This document shows, piece by piece, positions 23,907 to 33,022 of a stretch of 64,000 nucleotides of DNA. The notes beneath the pieces are model-generated. The model did no database searches. It was not told the DNA's origin and saw only the letters and a program-made list of their open reading frames with translations. The DNA is from Nocardioides renjunii (GTDB lineage: Bacteria; Actinomycetota; Actinomycetes; Propionibacteriales; Nocardioidaceae). Location of the stretch: positions 2,790,001 to 2,854,000 of the forward strand of contig NZ_CP141058.1 in assembly GCF_034661175.1 (NCBI RefSeq), given 5' to 3'. Numbering within the stretch: the stretch's first letter is position 1; every line of letters begins with the position of its first letter. A program made the position numbers and the translations under genes.

Positions 23907-25697
23907 ATGAGCACCACCGCCCACCGCCCGTCCCGGGAGCAGTCCCGCTGGGAGGCGCAACGCAGCTTCGACGAGCTGGGGCGGCCGCTGCGCGACCTGA
24001 CCTTCTGCGTGGTCGACCTCGAGACGACCGGCGGCTCGGCCCAGGCCGGCTCGATGATCACCGAGATCGGGGCCGTCAAGGTGCGCGGCGGCGAGGTGCT
24101 CGGCGAGTTCCAGACCCTGGTCAACCCCCACACCGAGATCCCGGCGTTCATCGCGGTGCTCACCGGCATCACCAACTCGATGGTGCACGACGCGCCGTCG
24201 ATCGACTCGGCGCTGCCCGCGTTCCTCGACTTCGCGTCGGGCTGCGTGCTCGTGGCCCACAACGCGCCCTTCGACGTCGGCTTCCTCCAGCACTTCGCCC
24301 GGGAGCAGGGGCGGCCCTGGCCGAGGTTCGAGGTGCTCGACACGGCCAAGCTCGCCCGTCGTGTGATCACCCGCGACGACGCGCCCAACTGCAAGCTGTC
24401 CTCGCTGGCCAAGGCGTTCGGCTCCACGACCACGCCCAACCACCGGGCGCTGTCCGACGCCCGCGCCACCGTCGACGTGCTCCACGGCCTGATGGAGCGG
24501 CTGGGCGGGCTCGGGGTGCAGACGCTGGAGGAGCTGCAGACCTTCTCGGCGCGGGTCAGCCCGGCGCAGCGCCGCAAGCGCCACCTCGCCGAGGGGCTCC
24601 CCCACGCGCCGGGTGTCTACCTCTTCCGCGACGACAGGTCCCGCGTGCTCTACGTCGGCACGTCCCGCGACCTGCGCACCCGCGTCCGCACCTACTTCAC
24701 GGCGTCGGAGACCCGCACCCGCATGGGCGAGATGGTCGGGCTGGCCACCTCGGTCACCGGGATCGAGTGCGCCACCCCGCTCGAGGCCGAGGTCCGCGAG
24801 CTGCGGCTCATCGCCGAGCACAAGCCGCGCTACAACCGTCGCTCGCGGTTCCCCGAGAAGGTCCACTTCCTCAAGCTCACCCGCGAGACGTGGCCGCGCC
24901 TGTCGCTGGTCCGCACGGTGCTCGACGACGACGCCGACTACCTCGGCCCCTTCTCGTCCAAGAAGACAGCCGAGAAGTGCCTGGCCGCCCTGCACGAGAC
25001 GTTCCCCGTGCGGCAGTGCAGCGGCCGGCTGCCGCGGACGCCGTCGCGCTCGGCCTGCGTGCTGGCCGAGATGGGGCGCTGCCTGTCGCCCTGCGACGGG
25101 TCGACCGACGAGACGACCTACGCCGCGGTCGTGCGCCAGCTGCGCGACACGCTGCTGCGCAGCCCGCACGAGGTGGTCGAGGCCATCAACCAGCGGATGG
25201 CGGCCCTCGCCGACCGCGAGCGCTTCGAGGAGGCCGGCGTGCACCGCGACCGGTTGGCCACATTCGTCCGCGCGGCGGCCCGGACGCAGCGGCTCTCCGC
25301 CCTGACCCGGTGCCCGGAGATCGTCGCCGCCCGACGCGAGGACAGCGGCCGCTGGGCCGTCCACGTGGTGCGGCACGGCCGGCTGGCAGCGGCGGGCGTG
25401 ATCCCGCCGGGGGCCGACGCCCACCAGTACGTCCGCGAGCTCACCGCGAGCGCGGAGACGGTGACCGATGCGCCCGGCCCGGTGCCCGCGGCCACGGCCG
25501 AGGAGTCCGAGAAGGTCCTGCGGTGGTTGGAGTCACCCGGCGTCCGCCTCGTCGACGTCGAGGGCGACTGGATCTGCCCGCTCGGCGGGGCCGCGCGGCA
25601 CCTCGCCGTCTACGACGCCGTCAACGAGTCGCGGCTCTCGCTCGTGCCCTTCGACGAGCGACGCCTGCCGTCACCGGTGCACCGGCCCGCCCGATAA
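23907..25697 (+). CDS. DEDDh 3'-5' exonuclease fused to a GIY-YIG (UvrC-like) nuclease domain
   Basis: This 596-residue protein has a DnaQ-type DEDDh exonuclease domain (about 30-200: VVDLETTGG, HNAPFDVGFL, NHRALSDA). It is followed by a GIY-YIG domain like UvrC or Cho (about 228-310: GVYLFRDDRSRVLYVGTS). The C-terminal region includes a cysteine cluster (SRSACVLAEMGRCLSPCDG) and a UvrB-contact-like helix (RFEEAGVHRDR). Known actinobacterial relatives include Rv2191. It probably trims and incises damaged DNA, by family inference. TAGCGT at 23893-23898 is 8 nt before the ATG, so the mRNA may be leaderless. Confidence 0.9.
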   Translation: MSTTAHRPSREQSRWEAQRSFDELGRPLRDLTFCVVDLETTGGSAQAGSMITEIGAVKVRGGEVLGEFQTLVNPHTEIPAFIAVLTGITNSMVHDAPSIDSALPAFLDFASGCVLVAHNAPFDVGFLQHFAREQGRPWPRFEVLDTAKLARRVITRDDAPNCKLSSLAKAFGSTTTPNHRALSDARATVDVLHGLMERLGGLGVQTLEELQTFSARVSPAQRRKRHLAEGLPHAPGVYLFRDDRSRVLYVGTSRDLRTRVRTYFTASETRTRMGEMVGLATSVTGIECATPLEAEVRELRLIAEHKPRYNRRSRFPEKVHFLKLTRETWPRLSLVRTVLDDDADYLGPFSSKKTAEKCLAALHETFPVRQCSGRLPRTPSRSACVLAEMGRCLSPCDGSTDETTYAAVVRQLRDTLLRSPHEVVEAINQRMAALADRERFEEAGVHRDRLATFVRAAARTQRLSALTRCPEIVAARREDSGRWAVHVVRHGRLAAAGVIPPGADAHQYVRELTASAETVTDAPGPVPAATAEESEKVLRWLESPGVRLVDVEGDWICPLGGAARHLAVYDAVNESRLSLVPFDERRLPSPVHRPAR

Positions 25698-25757
25698 GAC
25701 CTGCGCGAGGGCGGTGGGCCTGGGCGAGAGGCGTGGCGCGTCGGGTGCGCCCGTGGG

Positions 25758-26036
25758 TCAGTCCAGCCCGATGCTGAACGCCGACTCCAGGTCGTGCCGG
25801 GAGTAGGTGCGGAAGGCGATGTGCGTCTCGGTCTCGGTGACGCCCTCCACCTTGTTGAGCCGGTCGGCCACCACGGCGGCGACGTCCTCGTGCTCGCGCA
25901 CCCGCACGAGCGCGATGAGGTCGATCTGGCCGGTCACGGAGTAGACCTCGCTCACGCCGTCGAGGGAGGCGATGGCCTCAGCGACCTCGGGGATGCGCGC
26001 GACGTCGGCCTTCACGAAGACGATGGCGGTGATCAT
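25758..26036 (-). CDS. stand-alone Lrp/AsnC ligand-binding (RAM) domain
   Basis: This 92-residue protein consists only of an Lrp/AsnC effector domain: ITAIVFVKADVARIPEVAEAI, then GVSEVYSVTGQIDLIALVRV. It lacks the helix-turn-helix. Such proteins bind amino acids or nucleosides and may modify the activity of full-length Lrp proteins. The ATG at 26034-26036 has TACGGT (26043-26048, minus strand) 6 nt upstream, a leaderless pattern. In many actinobacteria this gene is near trpD, as here (31470). It diverges from the giant repeat protein. Confidence 0.85.
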   Translation of the reverse strand: MITAIVFVKADVARIPEVAEAIASLDGVSEVYSVTGQIDLIALVRVREHEDVAAVVADRLNKVEGVTETETHIAFRTYSRHDLESAFSIGLD

Positions 26037-26042
26037 GACGTC

Positions 26043-26048
26043 ACCGTA
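26043..26048 (-). promoter_or_regulatory. leaderless -10 box of the Lrp-type gene
   Basis: TACGGT on the minus strand, 6 nt before ATG 26036. Confidence 0.55.
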
Positions 26049-26096
26049 GCGCCCGCGCCGCCGGCCGGCGCCGGCTGACCGATCAGCCGGACCACC

Positions 26097-26112
26097 TAGT
26101 CATTTCGGACTA
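26097..26112 (+). promoter_or_regulatory. TAGTC-N6-GACTA dyad upstream of the giant repeat protein
   Basis: A perfect inverted repeat, with spacer ATTTCG, 85 nt before the ATG and about 48 nt before a TAGCGT -10 box at 26152-26157. A GGACCACC half-site sits at 26089-26096. The distance from the -10 box fits an activator site upstream of -35. Confidence 0.75.
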
Positions 26113-26151
26113 CCCGGTCCCATTCGCCGTTCGGGGGACGACGGGCGCCCC

Positions 26152-26157
26152 TAGCGT
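26152..26157 (+). promoter_or_regulatory. -10 box of the giant repeat protein gene
   Basis: TAGCGT lies 40 nt before the start codon, leaving a short 5' leader with GAGGGG at 26179-26184. It is the nearest TAnnnT to the dyad. The placing of the dyad centre about 48 nt upstream of it fits a class I activator site. Confidence 0.5.
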
Positions 26158-26196
26158 GATCGGGTCACGGACCTGCTCGAGGGGAAGTAGTCACAC

Positions 26197-29100
26197 ATGT
26201 CGCACACCGCCGGCCGCCCGGACCGCACCGCACGCGGTGCCGCCCTGGCCACCATCGCCCTGGTCGTCGCGCTGGTCGCCGCCCTGGCGGCACCCACGAC
26301 GACCGCCTCGGCGGCCCCGCCTGCCCAGCCGGGCTCGCTCAACGTGCAGCAGCCCGACGACTCCTCGAACATCCTGACGTGGGCGGCCGTCGCGGGTGCG
26401 ACCCGCTACGAGGTGCAGGTCGACGACGACCCCGCCTTCGGCAGCACCTACCTGAGCGTCTCGACGGTCAACACCTCCTTCGTGCCGCCGATGAACCTCG
26501 CCGGGGGCACCATCTACTGGCGGGTCCGGGCCTTCACGGGCGCCGAGGCGTCCGCGTGGTCCGGCTCGGAGTTCGGCAAGGCACCGGTCGCCCGGCCGAC
26601 TCCCGTCGCCCCGACCAACGGAACGACGCTCGCCCAGCCGATCAACCCACCGCTGCTGTCGTGGACCGCCGTGCCCGGGGCCATCGGCTACAAGGTCGAG
26701 GTCGACGACGCCGCCGACTTCGTGGGGGCGATGTCCTTCGAGACCAGGACGACCTCCCTCGTCGTGGACCGACCGCTCAACGCCGCGCCGTGGTTCTGGC
26801 GGGTCTCGGCGCTCAAGGGCCCCACCCTCCAGTCCCTGCCGAGCGACACGGCCACCTTCACGGTGCTCCCCCTCCCCTCGCCGACGCGCACCTCGCCGCC
26901 GGACGACGCCAACCTCGAGCTCCAGGACGTCGTGCTCGACTGGGACCCCGTCCCCGGCGCCAAGTCCTACGACATCCAGGTCTCCACCAGCGAGGACTTC
27001 ACCCAGGGTGCGTCCCTGATCGAGACGAAGACCGGGATCGTCGGCACCCGTTACTCCCCGGCCACGACCTACGACAACAACCAGTACTTCTGGCGGGTCC
27101 GGGCGGTCGACCTGGACGACCGCGCCACCGCCTGGAGCCCCGCCCGCTCCAGCTTCAACCGCACCTGGCCCGACGTGCCGACGCTGGTCTTCCCCGCCGC
27201 GCCCGGCAACGAGGTCGTGGGTGCGTCCATCTACTTCCAGTGGGAGTCGGTGCGGCACGCGTCCGAGTACGAGATCCAGATCGGCACGCAGCCGAACTTC
27301 ACCGTCGGCACCTTCGAGAGCTGCCGCGTCGCGGGCACCACCTACCTGCCGGGCCAGTTCGCGGTGAACACCACCGGCCAGCCCTCCACCAACCGTGAGA
27401 ACGAGGACTGCGAGCCGCAGCAGGGCCAGCTCAACTACTGGCGCGTGCGACCGCTCGACCGCCCCTTCACCAAGGCGGGCGACATCCCTGGCGTCCAGGG
27501 CATCTACTCCGAGACCCAGGCCTTCCTCTACCAGCCGGTCAGCATCGCGGGGCGGTCCCCGTCCGGCGGGCAGACGGTGGCCGTGCCGACCTTCTCCTGG
27601 ACCCCCGTGATCGGTGCGGAGCGCTACGAGGTCGAGGTCGCCACCAAGGCCGGGACGGTCGTCGGTGCCGCCGAGACCAAGTCCCCGTCCTGGACCATCC
27701 CCGGCACCGCCCGGCTGGACCCGGCCGACAACCCCCACACCTGGCGCGTCCGTGCGATCACCACGAAGGGCCAGAGCTCGGTCCTCTACTTCACGCAGTT
27801 CAACATCGCGGGTGAGCCGCCGACGACGGGCGCGGCGCCGCTGACCCCGCTGACGCCCACGTCGTCGACCACGGGCATCAAGCACGCGCCGCAGCTGACC
27901 TGGGAGCCGATGCCCGGCGCGCACCACTACTCGGTCGACATCGGCACCGCCATGGACACGGGCCAGATCTGGTTCGGCACCAGCGGGGACAACCTGTTCC
28001 GCAAGTCGGTGCCCTACCCGGCCATGACCGACACGTCCGACCGGCTGCTCCTGCCCGGGCAGTACGACTGGCAGGTCAAGGCCTACGACGAGGACAACGC
28101 CGTGATCGGCACTGGGCCCGAGGGACGCTTCACCGTCGAGGACGTCGCGCTCACCACCGGCCACGAGGTCGCCCTCGACGGTGCCGCCGTGGCCCAGGAC
28201 AACACCGCGAACGCCTGCACGCCGGGCGAGGTCTGCACCGTCCCGAGCACCCCGGTGCTCCGCTGGACCCCCGACCCCTACGCCGCGTTCTACATGGTCT
28301 ACGTGAGCGAGGACGCGAGCTTCACCAACCTGCTCGAGCCGAGCAACCGGGTGCCGGCCACCACGAGCAACATGTACGTCCCGACACTCGACAACGACGC
28401 CCACACCTACGCCGACAGCCAGGCGGGTGGCGCCTACTACTGGTACGCCCGACCCTGCCGCAACCGGCTGAACTGCGGCCCCGACCCGGTGTCGACGATC
28501 GGCAAGTGGCAGCACAGCTTCGTCAAGCGCTCCCCCAAGGTGACCGGCCTGCAGAGCACCTCGCCGAGCGGGACCGAGATCACCTTCCGGTGGGACGACT
28601 ACTTCGACACCAACCGCAGCGCCCAGTGGCCCCAGACCAACGAGGACCGGCCGCAGGCGGCGATGCGCTACCGCATCCAGGTCAACAACGTCGAGTCCTT
28701 CGCCGGGACGCTCGTCGACGAGCGCCTCGTCGACCAGACCACCTACACCGCTCCCGACGAGCTCTACCCCGAGGGCCCGCTGTTCTGGCGGGTCCAGGCA
28801 GTGGACTCCGACGCCAACGGCCTCGCGTGGTCCGACGTGCAGAGCTTCACCAAGGCGAGCCCGCAGGTGCCTCTGCAGTCGCCGGTGGGCAACCTGTCGG
28901 TGAGCAGCCGTACGCCGTTCCGCTGGCAGCCGCAGGCGTTCGCCAGCTCCTACGACCTCGAGGTCTTCAAGAACGACGACGCCACCTTCTCCACCGCCAA
29001 CCGCGTCGTCAACAGGCCGGCCCTCAAGACGACCGCGTACGCCCACACCGACCCGCTGCCCGCATCCCCGTCGGCCTACCGCTGGCGGGTGCGGCGCACC

Positions 29101-30822
29101 GACGCCGAGGGCAACAAGGGGCCGTGGTCGGTGACCGGCCGGTTCTTCGTGGGCAGCCAGGAGATGAACCCGCTGGCCCCGGTAGCCGGCGTCAGCCAGC
29201 GGCCCAACGGCCCGGTGCTGCAGTGGGCTCCGCTGGAGGGTGCGCGCAACTACAACGTGAGCATCACCCCGCTGTCCCCGGGTGGGACGTCGGTCAGCAC
29301 CCAGAGCACCGTGGCGTCGGCCTACGCCGCTCAGGTCAACTTCGTCACCGGCAACTACCAGTGGACCGTGACCGCCCGCGACGCTGCCGACAACGTGATC
29401 GGAAGCGCGACGGCGACCTTCACCGTCGACGCCGGGCTGCAGATCGTGCAGGGCCCGCAGATCGAGGCGACCGGGGGCACGGGTGTCGGCCAGGTCGTCA
29501 CCAGCGTGCCGCCGGCCTGGAGCGAGCCCGGTGTGGTGAACAGCTACCAGTGGCTGCGCGACGGCGCGAAGATCTCGGGCGCGACGAACGCCACCTACAC
29601 CCTCACCACGGCCGACTTCGGCAAGTCGATCTCGCTGCAGGTCACCGGGTCGAAGCCCGGGTTCGCCAGTGAGGTCGCCATCAGCAACGTCATCGGCGCC
29701 ACCGCCGGCGGTGCGCCGCAGTGCACGGAGCTGCCGGCGATCTCCGGCACCCCGTCCCTGGGCAGCCGACTGACGGGCAGCCGCGGCACGTGGTCGGGAC
29801 AGGGAACGATCAGCTACTCCTACGCCTGGCTGCGTGACGGGGTCCTGATCCCGGGTGCGACCAGCACCAGCTACACCCCGACGGAGGCCGACCTGTCGCG
29901 GGACCTGGTCTTCCGCGTGACGGCGTCCGTCAACGGCTACGCCGACGGGCTGGCGCACTCCGCCCCGGTCCGGGTGCAGTCGCTGCTCGCGACCTCGCTC
30001 CCCCAGGTCAGTGCCCCCTCCGGCACCGGTGTCGGCGCGACCCTGGTCGCGGTGGCTCCCACCTGGAACCAGCCGGACGTGGCCACGTCGTTCCAGTGGC
30101 TGCGCAGCGGCGCCCCGATCAGCGGCGCGACGGCGCCGACCTACGTGCTGACCGCGGCCGACCTCGGCAAGGAGGTCTCGCTCCGGGCCACCGGCTCCAA
30201 GACCGGCTTCCAGGACGCCGTCGCGGTCAGTGGCGGAGTAACGGCCACCGCGAGCGGTGCGCTGCAGGCCACGACGCCGCCGAGCGTCACCGGCACCCCG
30301 AGCGTGGGGCAGACCCTCAAGGCCGCGCCCGGCACGTGGTCGCAGCCCTCGCCCACCTTCCGCTACCAGTGGCTGCGCACCGGGGCGGCGATCCCCGGTG
30401 CCACGAGCTCGACCTACCGCCTGATGCCCGAGGACGCCGGGAAGGACGTCTCGGTGGTCGTGAGCGCGACGAAGACCGGCTTCGCCGATGGCGCTGCCGC
30501 CAGCGCGGCGGTGCCGGTGGCGCGGATGACGTCGACGGTCAGCGGCTCGCTCAAGGCCGACCGGGTCAAGGTGGGCAAGAAGGCGAAGATCACCGTCACG
30601 CTCAGCGTGTCCGGGATGGCGGCGCCCAACGGCACCGTCCAGGTGCTCGACAAGGGCAAGAAGGTCGCCTCCTTCACCATGGCCCCGGTGCACAAGGGCA
30701 AGAAGACGCTCACGCTCGCCAAGCTCAAGAAGGGCAAGCACAAGCTGCAGGTGGTCTACCTCGGCACCTCGGAGGTCCTGGGCTCGAAGTCCAAGAAGAT
30801 CGTGCTGTACATCGTCAAGTGA
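26197..30822 (+). CDS. giant secreted protein of fibronectin-III-like and Ig-like repeats
   Basis: This 1541-residue protein has a signal peptide (hydrophobic run about 15-38, cleavage near A40). About ten FN3-like modules of 90-110 residues (to about 1070) repeat a pattern like LxWxPVxGAxxYxVxV ... YWRVRA. At least four shorter modules follow with W ... YQWLRDGxxIxGAT..TYxLTxAD (about 1090-1420). A lysine-rich Ig-like module ends the protein (about 1440-1541). It has no LPxTG motif and no C-terminal membrane helix, so it is probably secreted or held non-covalently. The dyad at 26097-26112 is shared with the pilus genes, which suggests co-regulation and a role at the cell surface. Confidence 0.8.
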   Translation: MSHTAGRPDRTARGAALATIALVVALVAALAAPTTTASAAPPAQPGSLNVQQPDDSSNILTWAAVAGATRYEVQVDDDPAFGSTYLSVSTVNTSFVPPMNLAGGTIYWRVRAFTGAEASAWSGSEFGKAPVARPTPVAPTNGTTLAQPINPPLLSWTAVPGAIGYKVEVDDAADFVGAMSFETRTTSLVVDRPLNAAPWFWRVSALKGPTLQSLPSDTATFTVLPLPSPTRTSPPDDANLELQDVVLDWDPVPGAKSYDIQVSTSEDFTQGASLIETKTGIVGTRYSPATTYDNNQYFWRVRAVDLDDRATAWSPARSSFNRTWPDVPTLVFPAAPGNEVVGASIYFQWESVRHASEYEIQIGTQPNFTVGTFESCRVAGTTYLPGQFAVNTTGQPSTNRENEDCEPQQGQLNYWRVRPLDRPFTKAGDIPGVQGIYSETQAFLYQPVSIAGRSPSGGQTVAVPTFSWTPVIGAERYEVEVATKAGTVVGAAETKSPSWTIPGTARLDPADNPHTWRVRAITTKGQSSVLYFTQFNIAGEPPTTGAAPLTPLTPTSSTTGIKHAPQLTWEPMPGAHHYSVDIGTAMDTGQIWFGTSGDNLFRKSVPYPAMTDTSDRLLLPGQYDWQVKAYDEDNAVIGTGPEGRFTVEDVALTTGHEVALDGAAVAQDNTANACTPGEVCTVPSTPVLRWTPDPYAAFYMVYVSEDASFTNLLEPSNRVPATTSNMYVPTLDNDAHTYADSQAGGAYYWYARPCRNRLNCGPDPVSTIGKWQHSFVKRSPKVTGLQSTSPSGTEITFRWDDYFDTNRSAQWPQTNEDRPQAAMRYRIQVNNVESFAGTLVDERLVDQTTYTAPDELYPEGPLFWRVQAVDSDANGLAWSDVQSFTKASPQVPLQSPVGNLSVSSRTPFRWQPQAFASSYDLEVFKNDDATFSTANRVVNRPALKTTAYAHTDPLPASPSAYRWRVRRTDAEGNKGPWSVTGRFFVGSQEMNPLAPVAGVSQRPNGPVLQWAPLEGARNYNVSITPLSPGGTSVSTQSTVASAYAAQVNFVTGNYQWTVTARDAADNVIGSATATFTVDAGLQIVQGPQIEATGGTGVGQVVTSVPPAWSEPGVVNSYQWLRDGAKISGATNATYTLTTADFGKSISLQVTGSKPGFASEVAISNVIGATAGGAPQCTELPAISGTPSLGSRLTGSRGTWSGQGTISYSYAWLRDGVLIPGATSTSYTPTEADLSRDLVFRVTASVNGYADGLAHSAPVRVQSLLATSLPQVSAPSGTGVGATLVAVAPTWNQPDVATSFQWLRSGAPISGATAPTYVLTAADLGKEVSLRATGSKTGFQDAVAVSGGVTATASGALQATTPPSVTGTPSVGQTLKAAPGTWSQPSPTFRYQWLRTGAAIPGATSSTYRLMPEDAGKDVSVVVSATKTGFADGAAASAAVPVARMTSTVSGSLKADRVKVGKKAKITVTLSVSGMAAPNGTVQVLDKGKKVASFTMAPVHKGKKTLTLAKLKKGKHKLQVVYLGTSEVLGSKSKKIVLYIVK

Positions 30823-30852
30823 CGCGTCCGCGGGCCGGTTCGCGGCGGGAAG

Positions 30853-30858
30853 TAGGCT
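30853..30858 (+). promoter_or_regulatory. leaderless -10 box of the YgjV-like gene
   Basis: TAGGCT, 6 nt before GTG 30865. Confidence 0.6.
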
Positions 30859-30864
30859 CCCGCC

Positions 30865-31488
30865 GTGAACTGGCTCGCTGACCACTGGCTCGACGTCCTC
30901 GGCTGGGGTGGCAGCGCGCTGCTCGTCTACTCGCTCCTGCAGGCCAGCGTGCTCAGGCTGCGCGTGCTGAACGCCGTGGCGTGCGTGCTCCTCATCGTCT
31001 TCAACGCGATGCTCGCGGTCTGGCCGATGGTGGGGATGAACATCGTCCTCGTCGCCATCAACGCGTGGTTCATCGTGCAGCTCCTCCGCGAGCGGCACGA
31101 CGAGACGGCCTTCGAGGTGCTCGAGGTGGGCCCCGCCGACGAGTACCTGCGCCACACCCTGCGGGTGCACGGCGCCGACATCCTCAGGTTCAACCCGGAC
31201 TTCGTCCACGACCCGGCCGACACCCACGACGCCTTCCTCGTGCAGAAGGGCGACGAGACCGTCGGCGTGGTGCTGCTGCGCAAGCACGGCGACACCGCCG
31301 ACGTCCTCCTCGACTACGTCACCCCGCGCTACCGCGACTTCTCCCCCGGCGAGTTCGTGTGGCGGCGCAGCGGCCTCCTCACCGACCGCGGCATCCGTCG
31401 GGTGGTCACGCCCCCCGGCATGGTCGGCGCCTACTACGACCGGCTGGGCTTCCGGCGCGAGGGCGAGTCCTACGCGCTCGAGCTCTGA
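30865..31488 (+). CDS. YgjV-like inner-membrane protein with a C-terminal soluble domain
   Basis: This 207-residue protein has three N-terminal membrane helices (about 8-75) similar to the YgjV/Imp-YgjV family, with [20 protein letters not shown] soluble C-terminal domain (about 90-205) ends in [19 protein letters not shown], which resembles the end of a GNAT acetyltransferase fold. I cannot say whether that part is active. GTG 30865 follows TAGGCT at 30853-30858 with a 6-nt gap. Its 3' end overlaps trpD by 19 bp in convergent direction. Confidence 0.65.
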   Translation: MNWLADHWLDVLGWGGSALLVYSLLQASVLRLRVLNAVACVLLIVFNAMLAVWPMVGMNIVLVAINAWFIVQLLRERHDETAFEVLEVGPADEYLRHTLRVHGADILRFNPDFVHDPADTHDAFLVQKGDETVGVVLLRKHGDTADVLLDYVTPRYRDFSPGEFVWRRSGLLTDRGIRRVVTPPGMVGAYYDRLGFRREGESYALEL

Positions 31489-32510
31489 CCCGTCGCCCGG
31501 ACCCACCGCTCGAGGGCGGCCTGCGCCGCACCCGAGTCGATCGCGTCGGCGGCCTTCTCCACCCCGGCCGCCAGTGCGGTGTCGACGTCCTCGGCCGGCG
31601 CGTCGTGAACCGCCAGCGCAGCGCCGGCGTTGAGGACCACCGCGTCGCGCACCGGACCGGCCTCTCCCGCCAGCAGGCGCCGTACGACGTCCGCGTTGTG
31701 CGCCGCGTCGCCGCCGCGGAGGTCCTCGGTGGTGGCCCGCGCGATCCCGAGCGTCGTCGGGTCCACGGTCAGCCGGGTGACCGCCCCGGCGTGGACGCGC
31801 CACACGGTCGAGGTCGTGGTGGTGGTCAGCTCGTCCAGGCCGTCGTCGCCCCGGAACACCCAGGCGTCCACGCCGCGCTCGGCCAGGACCCCGGCCATCA
31901 CCGGCGCCATCCGGGCGTCGGCGCAGCCGATCGCCTGCGCCTGCGGTCGCGCCGGGTTGGTGAGCGGACCCAGGATGTTGAAGGTCGTGGCGATGCCGAG
32001 CTCGCGACGCGGGACCGCGGCATGACGCATCGCCGGGTGGAACGCGGCCGAGAAGCAGAAGGTGATCCCCGCCTCCTCCGCCACCTCGGCGACGCGCGCC
32101 GGTGGCAGGTCGAGCCGGATGCCGAGCGCCTCGAGCACGTCGGCCGAGCCCGACTGGGACGACGCCGACCGGTTGCCGTGCTTGACGACCTTGGCCCCGG
32201 CACCGGCCGCGACGATGGCAGCCATGGTCGAGATGTTGACCGACATCGACCGGTCGCCACCGGTGCCGACCACGTCGAGCAGCCGGCCGGGGACCGAGAT
32301 CGGGTTGGCCGCGGCGAGCATGGCCGCCGCGATGCCGGACACCTCCTCGACCGTCTCCCCCTTGGCGCGCAGCGCCACGACGAACCCGGTGAGCTGCACG
32401 GGCGTCGCCGCGCCGGCGAAGACCTCGTCCATCGCCCATCGCGCCTGCTCCGTCGTCAGGTCGCTCCCGGCGACCAGCGTGGAGAGGACGTCGGGCCAGG
32501 TGTGGGGCAT
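31470..32510 (-). CDS. trpD: anthranilate phosphoribosyltransferase
   Basis: This 346-residue enzyme joins anthranilate to PRPP in tryptophan synthesis. It shows DVVGTGGD (PRPP loop), [21 protein letters not shown] (catalytic and anthranilate-binding region), [13 protein letters not shown], and the DELT motif near the C-terminal half. Its length matches the family. ATG 32508-32510 is the start nearest the conserved [15 protein letters not shown] head. It stands alone, away from other trp genes, as in mycobacteria (Rv2192c), where it also lies beside the DEDDh nuclease and ctaE. Confidence 0.93.
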   Translation of the reverse strand: MPHTWPDVLSTLVAGSDLTTEQARWAMDEVFAGAATPVQLTGFVVALRAKGETVEEVSGIAAAMLAAANPISVPGRLLDVVGTGGDRSMSVNISTMAAIVAAGAGAKVVKHGNRSASSQSGSADVLEALGIRLDLPPARVAEVAEEAGITFCFSAAFHPAMRHAAVPRRELGIATTFNILGPLTNPARPQAQAIGCADARMAPVMAGVLAERGVDAWVFRGDDGLDELTTTTTSTVWRVHAGAVTRLTVDPTTLGIARATTEDLRGGDAAHNADVVRRLLAGEAGPVRDAVVLNAGAALAVHDAPAEDVDTALAAGVEKAADAIDSGAAQAALERWVRATGQSSSA

Positions 32511-32580
32511 GGGGATCAGGCTAGTGGCGAGCGGACCGGGGACCCGCTCGGGTGTCAGGTGGTGGTTCGCGCGGGACGCC

Positions 32581-32994
32581 TCAGGAGGTGGCCGGCACCG
32601 ACGGTCGCAGCAGCCCGATGACCGCCTCGGCCAGCTGGATGGGGTCGATCGGGTGCGGGACCGCCGCCTCGGCACGCGACCAGGTCGCAAGCCAGGCGTC
32701 CTGCGGCCGGCCGGTCAGCACGAGGACCGGCGGGCACTTGTAGATCTCGTCCTTGAGCTGCTTGGCGATGCCCATCCCGCCGGCCGGGACCGCCTCGCCG
32801 TCCAGGATCGCCAGCGCGATGTCGCCGCGGTCCATGTTCTGCAGCACCACCGGCTCGGTGGCGACCTCGACGTACTCGAGCTCCGGCAGGTCGGGGTGCG
32901 GGCGACGACCGAGCGCCAGGATCACCTGCTGGCGGGTGTTCACGTCGTCGCTGTAGACGAGGACCTTGATGCGGTCTGCGGGGGGCGGAGTCAC
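32581..32994 (-). CDS. stand-alone receiver-like protein without the switch lysine
   Basis: This 137-residue protein has a CheY-like receiver fold: [13 protein letters not shown] (D16, D17), LAILDGEA (D65) and VLVLTGRP (T94). Where a lysine is expected (PKP-type loop), it has PHPIDP, with H114. Without that lysine, ordinary phosphorylation switching is doubtful, so it may be a pseudo-receiver. It has no output domain. GTG 32992-32994 follows TACGAT (33001-33006, minus strand) by 6 nt. It sits between trpD and the ctaG-like gene. Confidence 0.72.
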   Translation of the reverse strand: MTPPPADRIKVLVYSDDVNTRQQVILALGRRPHPDLPELEYVEVATEPVVLQNMDRGDIALAILDGEAVPAGGMGIAKQLKDEIYKCPPVLVLTGRPQDAWLATWSRAEAAVPHPIDPIQLAEAVIGLLRPSVPATS

Positions 32995-33000
32995 CCGAGC

Positions 33001-33006
33001 ATCGTA
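33001..33006 (-). promoter_or_regulatory. leaderless -10 box of the receiver-like gene
   Basis: TACGAT on the minus strand, 6 nt before GTG 32994. Confidence 0.55.
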
Positions 33007-33022
33007 ACCGGGCCTGACGGCC

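Noticed and set aside
26191..32439. A 2082-codon open frame on the minus strand opposite the giant repeat protein and trpD
   Set aside because: It is G/R/D/V-rich, has no recognisable domain, and lies antisense to well-supported genes; high GC content removes stop codons in the shadow frame.
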